A stretch of DNA of 62,235 bases from Paulinella micropora (GCA_009731375.1 BJOX01000049.1:443885-506119), one strand, 5' to 3'. Positions 48,315-60,213 are shown, counted from the stretch's first letter. Notes: generated from the sequence alone by a model not told the origin. Made by a program: numbers and translations.

Positions 48315-49790
48315 GGGTCGCTACTTCTCCGATCGGGCCCAAAACCTCATGCCGAGTGATGCGTGTCCACAACAGGACACCTAGTACTACGATATGCTGC
48401 GGAGAGAACTGCTCTAAAACGGACTGCTTTCCGGCCCGCACCCCCGGCGTCAACCTGGACCACAGCGAGTCGGCAGTAGCTAGCCCGGTGCACTGGAGCT
48501 TCTCAACGGCCTCTTTGATCAAATCTTCCTGGGAGATCTTGATCGTACGGCCTAACCGACAGTGTTCCTTATCTTCTATGTTCAGGCCTACCACCCCGGT
48601 CGGAGCCTCCTGCTTAAAGACCCTAAAGGCCTTCTTACCGGCAGCTAAGAACTCCGTTTCGACATCCTTGCCACTGAACGCTCCCATCATGTCGTCGACG
48701 TGCACAAAAGCAAAGTCCGGCTTATCCTTACCGGGTAGCCATCGCCAGAAGAAACAAGGGAACGCAGCATGGGCCTTAAAACCCAAGCTTTCCAAGAATT
48801 TCAAAGGCACAAGCTTGTAACGCCACCACTTACGGCCCGCGTCAGGTCTACCGCATATGGCCCTAAGCATCTCCCACACATACCCCGGTTCTTCTAAACC
48901 AAACGGCGGCACGATAATATTAGGTGGGGCGATATCCCTGCTCAGCGGCAGACACTTCCGTGTAAGCTGACAGAGTCCCAACGTCCCACTCAGACAGAAC
49001 TATTAGTAAGCCAAAAAACACCGTCAGGGCGAATAGCATCAGGATGGAAGAGCACAGGGGGTGGGGAAGTACATCCTTGGGTCATGGAGTAACCCTTAGC
49101 CGTCCATCGGTTCTTAAACTTCAGGATCTTACCACCGGCCTCCTTAGTGGCATCTACGAAACGCCCCTCACAGATATCTTTCTTGTCAACTAAGTTTGCC
49201 CGGACTCTACGAAAGCACCCCTTCTCCCAGAGTGTAGACATCTCCTCAGCCCGAGAGTCATCCCAGTAACCTAGCTCGTCGGCTTGCTTCTCACCCACCG
49301 GCCTCGTAAACGTGGCTGCATGTGCGGCCTCCGGACCGAATGCAAGGTACTTTACTATCTCCGTGTCCAACATACGGTCCGGGGCATCGTCATCCTCAAA
49401 CTTTACCAAATGGGCCGGTTGGTGCTTCTTTTGCTTCTTTACCCACATGGGTTCGCTAACGTCCTGCACCTGTCCCCGTCGGACCTTGTCCTTGAAGCCT
49501 ACCCCATAGGTCTTCTTTGCCCAAGCCCAACCCCACTGGGTAGCTGGGGTTTCGACCCACCTTCCTTTCAGCTCACCGATCTCTTTCACCTTTTCCGGTT
49601 CATCGGGTCCTGGGGCCTGAACCTCTTCAAGGGCTTCCTTGGCTTCCTGCTCTGGGGTCTGAACCTCTTCAAGGGCTTCCTTGGCTTCCTGCTCTGGGGT
49701 CACCTCCTCCACTTCGCCCTCAGAGTCGGAACTATCGAGCTCCCCCTGACCCGCAGGCTTCTCAACTGCGCCGGTCTCGGTCACCCCCAC
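48193..49790 (-). CDS. copia reverse transcriptase, split in two frames
   Basis: The upstream frame (49790-48990) starts with an acidic Glu/Pro repeat region containing two direct copies of TPEQEAKEALEEVQ. The RT fingers follow: EEMSTLWEKGCFRRV, then RFVDATKEAGGKILKFKNRW. The next frame (48981-48193) holds the palm: YVWEMLRAICGRPDAGRKWW and FVHVDDMMGAF with the active-site Asp pair at 48691-48696. It ends VVRYLSGTRTKGIRF, the connection typical of copia. A frameshift near 48985 removes the region holding the first catalytic Asp. Confidence 0.85.
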
Positions 49791-49987
49791 CCGGACTTGG
49801 GAACAAACAACTGATCCAGGTCTGCGTGACCTCTAGTACTACCAAGAGGTCTCCCTTGAACTGCGTCATGTCTACACCCTTTTTCTCCCAGATGGGCTTC
49901 AGCAAAGGCCAGGCCGGCTGACGTTACGCCAAGGAAACACCCTTCCCTCGCATAAAACCAAGTGTGCCGAGTGCTCTAAACTCAAAC

Positions 49988-51026
49988 CTAGCCATGCGGC
50001 CATGAATGTTCGGCTCTCGTCATGTCCGAGCTACCATCTATGACAGCGTGACAGTGGCACCCAAAGGCATGAAGATAGGCGACCCAGTTCACCTTCTTCT
50101 CACGCGGCATAAGCTCAAACATCCGGACGTCTCCACCGGACCGCTTTGGAGAAAGATTGTGCAGTAGGATAGCGTGTTGCCACGCATACCCCAAGAGCTC
50201 GTAGGGTAGCTGCGCCCTCACCATGTTATGACGCGCTTTGCGCCAAAAGTCTCGCTGGGACACCTCGGAGTAAGCGTTCTTGTTGTGCTCGTTTAGGGTG
50301 TTGATCCTTTTCTTTACTCCTGTGTCCCTCACCATCTCCTTAAAGTCAGCGGACACATGCTCTTCGTCTACCCTAACCTCTTTTACCCTTTTACCGCTTT
50401 GTGTCTCAAGGAAGTTCATACAACCACGCATGAAACGCACTTGAGGGGCAGCTTTACCATCCTTAAGTAGGATGCCAAACGCATACCCGGTGTTGGCCTC
50501 CATCCCCGCCATGCCGTACCAATACCCTCCCTTCAGGGGCTTACGTAAACACCCGGACTTATCAAAAGACACCACCTCGAACTTATCGACTTGCGTCAGT
50601 TGGTTGCTTGCCGGATGATTTACCTTGCCCCCTTTGGCAGCCCGGCACTCCTTACAGTCCTTTATGGCTTGCTCATGCTTGCTCATGGGTCTTTCCGCCC
50701 ACTATCTTTATCCCGTAAGCCTCACTGATGAGGTGTAGCATGCGGCTACCCGGTCCCCCGAACTTTTGATGTAGCTGTTCGCTAGTCAACTCTGTAACCT
50801 TGGCCCTCTCCTTTCCAAAGAAAGCTCTAGCCTCAGCTTTATCAGCAGCCATCTCTTGGTCTGTGGAGGTTAGGAAACGCCACACCTTCTCCTTAGCGTC
50901 AAGGTATAGTATCCCAGCCTTAAGCCTATTAGGAATGTCCGGGATCCGGGCCTTGGTGATATAACCCTCTCCCTTTTCCCCAAGCACCACACTGTACCCT
51001 TCCTTGGCCAACTTTGGGCCGGACAC
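49988..51026 (-). CDS. copia integrase with pre-integrase domain
   Basis: The frame 51026-50673 has the GAG-pre-integrase pattern (YLDAKEKVWRFL, LHQKFGGPGSRML, LISEAYGI). The next frame (50686-49988) has CKECRAAKG, the second half of the zinc-binding HHCC domain. The core follows: VVSFDKSG (first Asp), VRVDEEH (second Asp), then NTLNEHNKNAYSEV with the Glu, and FWRKARHNMVRAQLPYELLG. The DDE acids appear present. It inserts the cDNA into the genome. The overlap of the two frames (50673-50686) indicates a frameshift. Confidence 0.8.
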
Positions 51027-51053
51027 TAAGGTTTCATCGAGGTTGGGGCTTAC

Positions 51054-51461
51054 TCACACACTTTCCATATGTAGCCGGTTCTTTTCTCCTTTGCCGTTCA
51101 CAGTCTGCATGTCTAGGGACCCTTTCTTTGTCACGGTGGTTTGCCCGTTAACCGTGTCTACCCGCTTCATCCCTCTCTTTACGTTGAACAGCTGGTTTTC
51201 CGCCCCTAACGGCACAAAGTGTAAGGTAGCTCCCGAGTCAAACATGGGGTCTTTGCCACCACTCCGGCCTAGAAGAGCCTGCTCAGCTAACCGGGTACCT
51301 TTAGCCATCCACCCGCGTTCTACCATGAAGCGCACTAGGTCGCCAACGGGGTCAGCTTCCCCTTCTTCCTCAGGCAAACTCGCGTATTCCTTCTCTAGTA
51401 CGCTCTCGCCGTTCACAACCCTCTCTCTGACCCGGAACGGTCTAGTACGTTGTTGAAACAC
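51054..51461 (-). CDS. copia aspartic protease
   Basis: PMFDSGATLHFVP carries the catalytic DSGA motif (51228-51248), followed by DTVNGQTTVTKKGSLD, typical of copia proteases, at the expected place between Gag and integrase. It cleaves the polyprotein as a dimer. Confidence 0.8.
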   Translation of the reverse strand: MFQQRTRPFRVRERVVNGESVLEKEYASLPEEEGEADPVGDLVRFMVERGWMAKGTRLAEQALLGRSGGKDPMFDSGATLHFVPLGAENQLFNVKRGMKRVDTVNGQTTVTKKGSLDMQTVNGKGEKNRLHMESV

Positions 51462-51574
51462 GGCGGCACTGTTGGCGGCAGCACCTTCTACGACCTATGC
51501 CTCTGCCACCTAGGCTTGTTCATGGGATACTCACTGCCCTGCGCCCAGTCATGCAACAGCCTAGTCCACTCACC

Positions 51575-52883
51575 CTACATGTTCCGGAATTCGGCCTCAT
51601 CCTTTTCTTCCTCACCGCTCAAGGCCGGACGGTGCAACCTGCGCATCTCCTCTTGCTGTTCGGCCATGGCTCGGAGTCGGCTCTCTCGCTCTCCGGTACT
51701 TAGTCGGGTAGGGCTAAAGGTCTCATCCGATGTCGAGGGGGCCGTCAACTGGCCGAGATCAGTAGCTGGAAACAACAGTGGAGTCACTTTTCGTTCCGCA
51801 GGCGCTACCGTCTTAGCATGGGACGCAAAACAGGGCCACTCACTGAGGCTCTCACAGTTTCAAGGAAGCCAAACGCACGAGCACCTACCGATCTACGCCT
51901 ACTAATCGGGTTAGTTGAGGGCGTAGTCACGGGATTGCTATCTGTCCCGGCAGCCTCATCACTACTACCGGGGTTTCCCTCGGCAACAGGGTCGGAAACT
52001 ATGGTAGACGGTACCCTTTCCGGAGCTTGGACCTCGGCCATGTCTCTAGCCGGGGACTCTTCCCCCTCACGCTCGTCTTCATAGTCTGATGTTGAGGAAG
52101 GGTCAGCATCAGACTGCCACTCCGGAGGTTCATCTTCAACATCCGCCAACCCATCAGGTTGGTAGTCCGGGCTCCTCAGGTCCGGGCCAAACCTTGACCC
52201 CTTGTACCTTCTCCCTTTTTGCTTTGAGTAAAGATTTAAGGTTTTGGCTCATTATACCACTACCAGCCTCCGCTGGCTCGGTCTTTGAACCAATCTCGAC
52301 CTTCGGGACAGGTACCGCCGACGGCCCGCTAGCCCCTTTAGGTCTACCCTTACTCTCTCTACGTGGGGCGGGCACCACCGGACGGGGCGGAGTACCCCTC
52401 GGCTCTTGTTCTCGTACCGGCACCTTTGCTTCTTGTTGAAGCACAACTCCCCCATGAGAGGGGGATACCCCTGCCGATTAACAATCCACTCTGTAAACTG
52501 CCCGGGGACACGGGGCTTAGCATAGTGGATGATAGGGAGGAGTTACCGGTTCCAAGGGATCCCACGCCTCGCTGCTTCATGACGTACGATGGCCTCAACC
52601 ATCAAGGGGTGGCTCCCACTCTTGATCTGTGCTTCCAAACCCTCTCTCCCATCTCACACATGAGAGGCAGATGATCCCTTCGCGCCATGTCGGCGGCCCA
52701 CAAGCGTAAGGCATTGTCTTTCTCTTGCTTTGCTCGCTGGTACTGGTATTCAACGCAGTAGTTGCTATCTATGAGGGTGGCTGCCTTGATCCTCATGCTA
52801 TTGAACTTAGACTCAAGGTCCTTCAAGCTTGCTAAGCACCTACGCTTTCCCTCCGCCACTCCATGACACCGACCCTCATTCAT
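51575..52883 (-). CDS. Acidic/Pro-rich linker between Gag and protease
   Basis: Three frames (52883-52602, 52444-52154, 52149-51805) encode a helical Lys/Glu region (LKDLESKFNSMRIKAATLI), then Pro/Lys/Arg, then Asp/Glu/Ser-rich sequence (SSTSDYEDEREGEES). Such a long insert of about 400 residues between nucleocapsid and protease is not usual in copia elements. Confidence 0.5.
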
Positions 52884-52893
52884 CTTATCAATG

Positions 52894-53262
52894 TCAGCGT
52901 CGTCCTCTAGCAGTATTTCTAAACTGTTCTCGTCTTCCGGGGTAGGTCACCGGCTCGGGGAGGTTATCGACTCCGGGTTTGGCCATGAGTGCTTTGTCTG
53001 TTGACTTTCCGGTTAAGAACTTCACCATCTTTGCTAAGGCCACCCCAGCTTCCTCCTCCTCAGAGTCTTCACTATCACTATCCCCATCAGAGCCCTTTGC
53101 CGCCTCCCCCTTGTCTTTATTGCCTTTGCCCAGGCACTTGCTCAATTTGTGCTTACCTCCGCACACCCTGCACTTCTTGGGGCACTTACCGGCGATGTGT
53201 CCTTTTTCGAAGCAGTTGTAACACTTGGGGCTCTTACTCTTGGCTCTTCTTGCTCTTATCAC
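52894..53262 (-). CDS. copia Gag nucleocapsid: two CCHC-type knuckles
   Basis: CYNCFEKGHIAGKC is a standard C-x2-C-x4-H-x4-C knuckle, and CRVCGGKHKLSKC right after it is a second with C-x2-C-x3-H-x4-C spacing. A Lys-rich, then acidic Ser-rich tail follows (SDGDSDSEDSEEEE). The domain binds the element RNA for packaging. Confidence 0.8.
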   Translation of the reverse strand: MIRARRAKSKSPKCYNCFEKGHIAGKCPKKCRVCGGKHKLSKCLGKGNKDKGEAAKGSDGDSDSEDSEEEEAGVALAKMVKFLTGKSTDKALMAKPGVDNLPEPVTYPGRREQFRNTARGRR

Positions 53263-53660
53263 CCTTAGGGGTGTCCGCCGGCTTGGAGGTGGTCTTCTTG
53301 GCTTTGGCCGGGTCGTGTTCGAACTTGCATTTGTCTGCCCATCTACACTCCCCCCTGCTTATCCCAAAGGAAACACACACCCCTCACCTTTCCCCCAACA
53401 TGGAGGTAACGGCACGAGGCCCCGCGTGTGCACTTGCACTCTTTGCTAAAGATCCAACACTCATCTTTGGGCTTTCCTTTCCCGGTCTTCCGGGCAGCCA
53501 AACCTTTTTCAGTGGAACTAGTCACTTTGGCCCGGTCAAACCTTTTGTCCAATTCAAGGGCACGTTCCTGCACAAACTTCCACCATGTGGCGAAGTCCCA
53601 TTTAAACTGCTTCCGGTTTAGTTCGGCCATCTCCACCAATACCTGCCATGCTTTCTTCAC
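53263..53660 (-). CDS. Gag segment with two CCCH zinc fingers
   Basis: The frame 53660-53343 contains CWIFSKECKCTRGASCRYLH, exactly C-x8-C-x5-C-x3-H. It ends CFLWDKQGGV and stop. One G fewer in the G6 run near 53351 would continue it as C-x8-C-x5-C-x3-H again, ending CRWADKCKFEH, which is present in the next frame. The spacing matches Tis11-type RNA-binding CCCH fingers. The tail is Lys-rich (KAKKTTSKPADTPKGDKS) and leads to the CCHC knuckles. Confidence 0.65.
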
Positions 53661-53701
53661 TCTAGAGTCAGACTATTTTGGACCCACTAACGCGTCCTTC
53701 A

Positions 53702-54310
53702 CTATCTGCTGAAGCCAGTTATCGGTTGGGCTTGGCCGTAGTCTGTCAACCAGTCTCTCCTAGCGTTCAGGTCAACGCACTGTCCGACGTACTGCTGCTT
53801 ACTAGTAAAGAGGAAGTCATTCAGCTCCTTCACCTTATCCTGGACGTCGGCTGAGTCGGCTTTCTTATACCGTGCTTGCAGCCTATCCCATTCTAAGAGC
53901 CTTTGGGTTTTGACCAAAGGTCAGACGTTCCGGATCGGCTAAGTCACGCACTAGGCTCTTGGCCTCACCACCGAGCATATCATAAATGATATTGAACACT
54001 CTTTCGTTTTGTTTGCTCATCTCAGCAAGTATACTAGCATCATAGGCCATCACCTGTCGTGTCAGTGCGCGAGCATGATCAATACCCCCTAGTGGAGTAG
54101 TGACCTTAGAGGGTTCCGTCTGTCCTCGGGAGGCCCCACCATTGCCGTCGCCCTTTGAGTCTGAGCCCCCAGTTGACAGCCTAGTTTTGTCAGTGCTAGC
54201 ATACCCACTAGAGTAGAGGTCGGGAGTGTCACGGTCTTCATCTCCTTCTTCCTTTCCTCCTTCAGGCTCAGTGGCTTCCTCCTCTTCGGACTGCTGAACA
54301 CCGGTTTATA
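53702..54310 (-). CDS. copia Gag N-terminal region
   Basis: Frame pieces: about 54103-53877 (HARALTRQVMAYDASILAEM, NERVFNIIYDMLGGEAKSLV), then 53917-53702 (LLEWDRLQARYKKADSADVQ, KELNDFLFTSKQQYV). The helical, Leu-rich pattern with LxxLxxG and W-x-L fits the copia capsid region. A frameshift separates the two. A basic Ser/Lys-rich part precedes it (54310-54110). Confidence 0.6.
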
Positions 54311-54480
54311 CAGCTTGGTTTGGGTTTTCTGTCCTCCATCTACCCCTAACGCCTCATCTAAGTTTTGAGCAGACGTTCTGGTGTTGGGCATCGGCCACAG
54401 ACGAGTAGGACCCTTGAACAAAATTTTGCAAAAACGATAGTCTACGCCCATAAGCAGTACGTCCATAAGCAATACGTCCA

Positions 54481-55072
54481 CCGGGAGAACGTACTAGGAA
54501 TACAGCTTCAGGGTAGGGAAGTGCCTTCCTTCATCCTAACTTGGGAAGAAGTGGCCGAGCTGAACGATTGGGCAGACTTAGACGATGACATGGTGACACT
54601 GATACTTTGAAGACAAAACCAAGAACAAAAGTTCGCAAAAACGATAGTCTTCGTTTTAAGTGAAATCAAGTCTATTGAAGTCTAATTTTCACATTATGAC
54701 CAAAACTTTTGGAATTGATTAAAAACACATAATATTGATGATTGAATTCAACTGTTTTAAGTTAATTTCTAATAAATTAAAAAAAAAAAAACAATTTTTC
54801 ATTGAAATTCTAACTTAGTCACAGTATATCCGGAGTCACACGCCTCAACTGTATATGTTCATTATGAATTCAGATTTGTGATATTATTAATAACGTAAAT
54901 CCCCGTCATAAAGAAAAAAAACTAATTCAATTACATTATTAAATCATAATAAATATAATTTTCAATAAATAAAACTTTAATAGTTTAAAACTTCGCACGT
55001 ACTCACACGCCNNNNNNNNNNNNNNNNNNNNNNNNNNNNNNNNNNNNNNNNNNNNNNNNNNNNNNNNNNNNN

Positions 55073-55092
<20 letters not shown>
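54481..55092. other. AT-rich flank, 61-N gap and poly-G run
   Basis: Sequence from 54610 is very AT-rich with no ORF. N 55012-55072 is followed by 27 G. Confidence 0.6.
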
Positions 55093-55103
<11 letters not shown>

Positions 55104-55392
55104 GGTGTTTCAGGAGGTGCAAATCGATTGACAAATCATTTACCGTTTGATGCAATCATCGATGCGTAGAGTAACACACCTCAACATCGATGATTGCCTC
55201 AATACGTTACTGAAATTACAACAGCCCCACTACCGCGCGTGGGGTAATTTATTTCTACAATCCTCCCCCACCCCCCGCATATCGATTAACAATTCGTTGC
55301 CTATCAATATATTGCTGAAATTGCAACAGAGCCGCTAACGTTGATAGTCCGGATCCCTGATTGGATACGGGCGGTGACACTGGCGTCGACAT

Positions 55393-55578
55393 GTGCAGTT
55401 GGGGCTGACCCGGCTAGCTGTTGAGTGCCAGGCGAGGGATGCGGCTGATGAGTGCCAGGCAAAGGATGCGGCTGATGAGTGGCCAGCGGAGACGGGAGAT
55501 GTTGCTGCTGCTGCGCAGCAAGAAACTGCTGAAGAATGTTCTCTGCAAGCCATGAAACAGCTCATGAACTCAACTTGA
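55393..55578 (+). CDS. Short Ala/Gln/Glu-rich ORF
   Basis: A 61-codon frame with a tandem peptide (ECQARDAADECQAKDAADEW) that reflects a 27-bp direct repeat, then Gln/Ala/Glu-rich. It may be a small exon or a chance frame over a repeat. Confidence 0.2.
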   Translation: MQLGLTRLAVECQARDAADECQAKDAADEWPAETGDVAAAAQQETAEECSLQAMKQLMNST

Positions 55579-55839
55579 CTTGACCACCAAGGCGGGGGGG
55601 GGGGGGNNNNNNNNNNACGCTGAGGCCAAACCTGCTGCCCGCCATATGCGCCACCTGAAGTGAGAGGGGATACAGAATGAGAATTGATCACGCACTGAGA
55701 CTTCGAACAACCACCACTTTTACCGTAAGACTGATGTTTCAACCTCTCCATCCCCATCACCACTCTACCCCCTTTGTGATGACTTTACTTCTCTCTCGTT
55801 CCCCTCATGTATACAACACTATGCTCTGCCCTCCTCTCC

Positions 55840-56330
55840 ATACCTATCTGCTCGTGCCGATATTGATAAATATGCTCTACGTTTTTGCGAATTACAAAAA
55901 TGCTTTCTTGCTCAGCACAACTTTCAGCAATTTGAGAACTGGCGAGCACGTGACGTCCCCGACGTTGAACGAGCACGTCAGAACGCTCTACTTGCTGAAG
56001 GCGCTAACATTGCCTTACATGCCCACCCATCCACAGATACCTTGTACTTCAAGATCAGGCATGGGATCTTATGGGACAAAGGCGTGCCGGCCTCGTCGAC
56101 CTATCACAAGAACTGCCACCCGACCCAGGACCTTATGCTTGCTGCGAATGCAAAGCTACCTTCCTCACTCTCTCTGCACTTGAAACACACACTGACAACA
56201 CATGCACACACAAGCGCGGTTCTGCTGGAATCGTACTACAGCACCACGTTGCTTGTATTTTTTTATTAATAGTACGTTTGTTCTTGACATACTGCCGAAA
56301 AAAAAAAAAAAAAAAAAAAAGAGATTGAGG
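55840..56330 (+). CDS. Coding-like fragment with a single C2H2-like finger
   Basis: The frame near 55855-56050 reads as protein: YALRFCELQKCFLAQHNFQQ, then FENWRARDVPDVERARQNAL. After a frame change near 56055 the other frame gives WDLMGQRRAGLVDLSQELPP and YACCECKATFLTLSALETH, which is C-x2-C-x11-H with further His/Cys (NTCTH). The frame change could be an intron, a frameshift or decay. Family unknown; it could come from a transposable element or a zinc-finger gene. A poly-A run follows at 56300. Confidence 0.35.
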
Positions 56331-57599
56331 GGAAGGAGTTCAAAAATCTACAAGAATGGCTGGAGAATCCGCTTTGACGTGCCGTATGAGGATATATTTA
56401 TCGTCTTTTAGCGTCTATCCGTGGGTCGATGCGCTGTGTGGCATGACTCCATAGCGCATACTATTTGCAGAAAGAAATCAGAAGGTGCATGACGAAAATG
56501 CTATTTCCGTCATAAATCGGGAGGGGATACTGTAGGCATCACCCCCCGGATAGCTGGTAAAAAGTACCTTTTCATGGTGACAGGTGCATCAGCTTGTTTT
56601 TCAGTATTATTTGTCCGGATTGGACCTGATGCCATTTTATTCCTGGTCTGTTGCAGTTTTCCTTTTTGGCTTCACTGAGCAACTTGAATATAACGAGACA
56701 TCATTCTCATCTTTTGAGGACTGTGTTTGGTTGTATTACCCTCACTCGCTCTCTCACTCGCTCTCACTCGCTCTCTCACTCGTTGTCTCACTCGTTCTCT
56801 CACTCGCTCTCTCACTCTCTTCTTCTTCTCTTTCTTCTTCTTCTTCTTCTTCTTCTTCTTCTTCTTCTTCTTCTTCTTCTTCTTCTTCATCTTCTGCATC
56901 TTCATCTTCTTCTTTCTCTCTCTCTCTCTCCTCCTCCTCCCCCCCCCCCCCCCCCCCCCCCCNNNNNNNNNNTTTTTTTTTTTTTTTTTTTTTGTCCCCG
57001 GGGCACACCGCTCGTAACTTCATCAACATCTCACTTTGAAACTTTGAGTTGCATGTCCATTAACGAGTGATTGCGTAGTGGCAAACAGAATCAAGTCTAT
57101 TATTAATAATTGATGAAGCTAAGTCATGACTACTAATAATTTAATAAGTAAAAAAATATTTTCCAGGCAAACGATAATGCAGTTATCAGCAACGTCGATA
57201 CCGGTAATAATAATATAACAACTAAACATATCTTTCGTTTTGACTTTTTCTTTTATTTACGAAATACTTTTAATAGAGTACATAGTTGAATACAACACTT
57301 CCCACTTATTATACCGGTAATCTAACTGGTGGCACGTATTTCATAAAAAATTGTTTACGTAAAATGCAAAACTTATATGTCCTTTTGATACCTAAGACAA
57401 TATTTTTCATTCATACTTAATAAAATATTATTCGTTATTAAAGACACTGTTGTCAATATTTTTTCCACTTAACGATATTAATACTTTTAAAAATGAAGAA
57501 TGCTTGCTTTTGGTACAGCTGAAAAATATTATGATTTGTATTAAATTCATGACTTATTGGTACATATTAATATTAATAAGTTGTATACTAATTATCAGC
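56331..57599. other. Gene-poor region with TTC repeat, C-run, gap and T-run
   Basis: CTCA and TTC repeats (56740-56890), 23 C, 10 N (56963-56972), 21 T, then AT-rich sequence to 57600. The short frame from 56584 (MHQLVFQYYLSGLDLMPFYS) may be an exon but has no known motif. Confidence 0.6.
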
Positions 57600-57677
57600 G
57601 AGAGAAAGAGAGAGAGAGAAAGAGAAAGCGTGCGTCTGTGTGTGAGTGAGATGAGAGTGAAACAGTGTTTGTGTGTG

Positions 57678-57713
<36 letters not shown>

Positions 57714-57846
57714 GTGAAAAAGAGATTATGTGTGTGTGTGTGTGTGTTTGTAATGCCCCCAACGATAGCTCGTAAAAGGTCAGAGCGAGTGAGAGAGCGA
57801 GTGAGAGAGCGAGTGAGAGAGCGTGTGTGTGTGAGAGAGAGAGAGA

Positions 57847-57879
<33 letters not shown>

Positions 57880-58210
57880 TGATTGAGAGAGAGAGAGACG
57901 GAGCGGCACTATGTGTGTGTGTGTGTTTGTTTCTTGGGGGNNNNNNNNNNGATTCTGTCTTTCTGTCTTTTTGTCTGTCTGTCTATCTGTCTCTAAATGT
58001 CTATGTTGTGCATTTGTATGCTGGCTAGTTGACTGGCATGTATGATTTATGTATGTATGTGTGTATGTATGTATGTATGTATGTATGTATGTATGTGTAT
58101 AGGTAGGTAGGTAGGTAGGTAGGTAGGTAGGTAGGTAGGTTTATCACAAATGTATACGAATTTATTTATGTATGTATGAAGGTAGGTAAATAGGTAGGTA
58201 GGTAGGTAGG
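57600..58210. repeat. GA, GT, GTAT and GTAG microsatellites with a 10-N gap
   Basis: GA/GT mixed repeats to 57930, N 57941-57950, GTCT, GTAT (58045-58095) and GTAG (58100-58210) repeats. Confidence 0.92.
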
Positions 58211-59660
58211 CAGCTAGGTGAGGTCACAATTTTCCCAGCGACGCGCAAGCAGCCCATGTTCCTTGAATCAGAACCGGCGCAAGAAACACAAGAAACAATA
58301 AGTACGTGGGCTCGTTCCAGGTATGTGATAAGTAGAAAACAGGATTTAAACGTCATAAAGAAAATGCAATAAAAATACTGTTGGAAGTAGTGAGTGGAAC
58401 TGAAGGATGGGCACGAAATGATAAAGTGACTAGCATAGGAGCAGGGCGTTATGTTGCAGGCTATGGGGATTCAAGTATGAGCAAGTGAAATAAAGCCCGG
58501 ATCAACACGGAATTCCGTACAGAGGTAGTAAAAGATACTTACTAACAAGATACACGTGAATTTCCGTGTTTCTGGAGGACTTAAGTCACTCGAAACTAGT
58601 GTTGTTGCTTTAGCAACGATCCTAGATTTCCAAGTTTTTTTCGAGGAATGAAGGTCAGAAACACACATAAAAAGGCGGAGGTGGCTGAAATGGCACAGAA
58701 GCACTAGCTAACATGTAAACAATGATTTTAAACAATGATTTTGGAACAAACACACGACGAATGAACTATTTTTTCACAATGTCGGTAGGCTAGGTAGGTG
58801 GTGCGTGAGTAGGAAAATTATCTGTTCCTAACTAGTTCACCAGTGGTATGCAGGGGCATGGATTTGTGTGCTCCTACAGCTCTCACAAGCAAGCTCGAGA
58901 CATGTCATCATCATATAAGTAAGAATAAGAGCACGGGGAGCCTCGCTTCAGAATCCTTCACGAGCACATGTACAGAGGCTGCAATGCGGTAGGTGGGAAG
59001 CAGGGCACCTAGCTGCCTTTAGGACCTCACACATGTACCACCATTCAACTAAACAGTCGAAACGTTTGTTGCAACCCTGGAGAAGGGGTCTGCCATAGGG
59101 ACTGCTAGGGCGGAGGCCAACACACTACACCAGACCTCGGTGAGTCTCGGACCATGTACGACCTACCAAAAACACCAAGAGGAAATTCCAAGAGAAGTTC
59201 CAAGCTAGACTGGCGCGAAAGCACAAGTGGCTGCTGCGTCGGACAAGACAATATTACATTTATCAGCATTCACCTCCTCTAACTTTTGGTACATACCTCT
59301 TGGGAAAGCTCGAGATGTGTGACACAACCACCGACCGACTATCCATCCACCCCCGATTCACAAGACTTTTCTTCCCTATCTCCCTCTCACTCCAATAAAA
59401 AGAGCTGAACGTTCTGCTTCCACTGTTGAGTGCCTCCAGACCTCAGCTTTCGATTCCACTAAAAACCTTCGCAAACCATGCTCTCTCCAACGAGCTCCAA
59501 GGTTCCAATTGACCCACCCAGGAAAAAGTGGCAAAAAAGCTCAGCCTTTTGGGAATGTCTTTTTCTTTTGCCGCACCGGCACCAAAATTTTTGCGAGGGA
59601 GGAGGACCAGTCTTTCTCGTGGCTACTATCGCTGAAAAGTACTGCTGATTCAAGGGCGGA
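58211..59660. other. Single-copy region, no firm gene
   Basis: One coding-like plus-strand frame runs from about 59158 to 59395 (segments NTKRKFQEKFQARLARKHKW, then LTFGTYLLGKLEMCD). It has no start with context and no family match. Other frames look non-coding. Confidence 0.3.
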
Positions 59661-59806
59661 ACATTTTCGGTCACGGCTGAATTCAGGGCTGATAGATTTT
59701 TCACGGCTGAAGATTTTTTCTCAGCCCTGAATTTTCTCAGACCTGAATTTTTCAGGCTGAATTCAGCCCTGAATTTTTCAGGGCTGAATTCAGCCCTAAA
59801 AAAATG
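59660..59806. repeat. Clustered palindromes of CAGCCCTGAATTTT type
   Basis: Several direct and inverted copies of a 12-15-bp word. TTCAGGGCTGAATTCAGCCCT near 59780 is an almost perfect palindrome of about 22 bp. Confidence 0.75.
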
Positions 59807-60159
59807 TCATCCCTGGCCTAGTGATATGACAGTTTGCCAGCTCGATTGTTTTTAGTAAGCTGCTCAAATGCTGCGGGTTGAGTGTATGCAAATCGAAATA
59901 GTAGAATCTGCTGTGATATTCAAGATTTGAACCCAGTTTTCACTATCGCACATGAGATTATGAAAAATACCTACATACCTTACACCTAGGTGCTGCGTCT
60001 GTTAACCCTTGTCCTGTCGTGGCTCCGCAACAACGAGAGAAATCGTTCTTTTTGCGGTCGGAAACGGGCGTGCGACCGGGTTGGGGTTAATACATGCCCG
60101 TGTGGCTAGTATGCAGTCTCTGTTTTCTTCTTTTGCCAAGCTCTGCGTTTAACAGCAGG

Positions 60160-60178
60160 TATTTAGTATGTATGTATG

Positions 60179-60213
<35 letters not shown>

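Larger units (their letters stand above)
47460..54480 (-). mobile_element. Ty1/copia LTR retrotransposon
   Basis: On the minus strand the order is Gag (54.3-52.9 kb), protease (51.2), pre-integrase (51.0-50.7), integrase (50.7-50.0), RT (49.8-48.2) and RNase H (48.3-47.68). Integrase before RT defines the copia group. Frames change at least seven times, so this copy is decayed or has indel errors, several of which sit in short homopolymers. LTRs were not identified. A related word, GCAAAAACGATAGTCT, occurs at 54428 and 54634 and may mark the 5' leader. Confidence 0.85.

Noticed and set aside
47200-54800. LTRs of the copia element
   Set aside because: Short shared words exist on each side separately, but no long direct repeat was found between 47.2 and 54.7 kb by eye.
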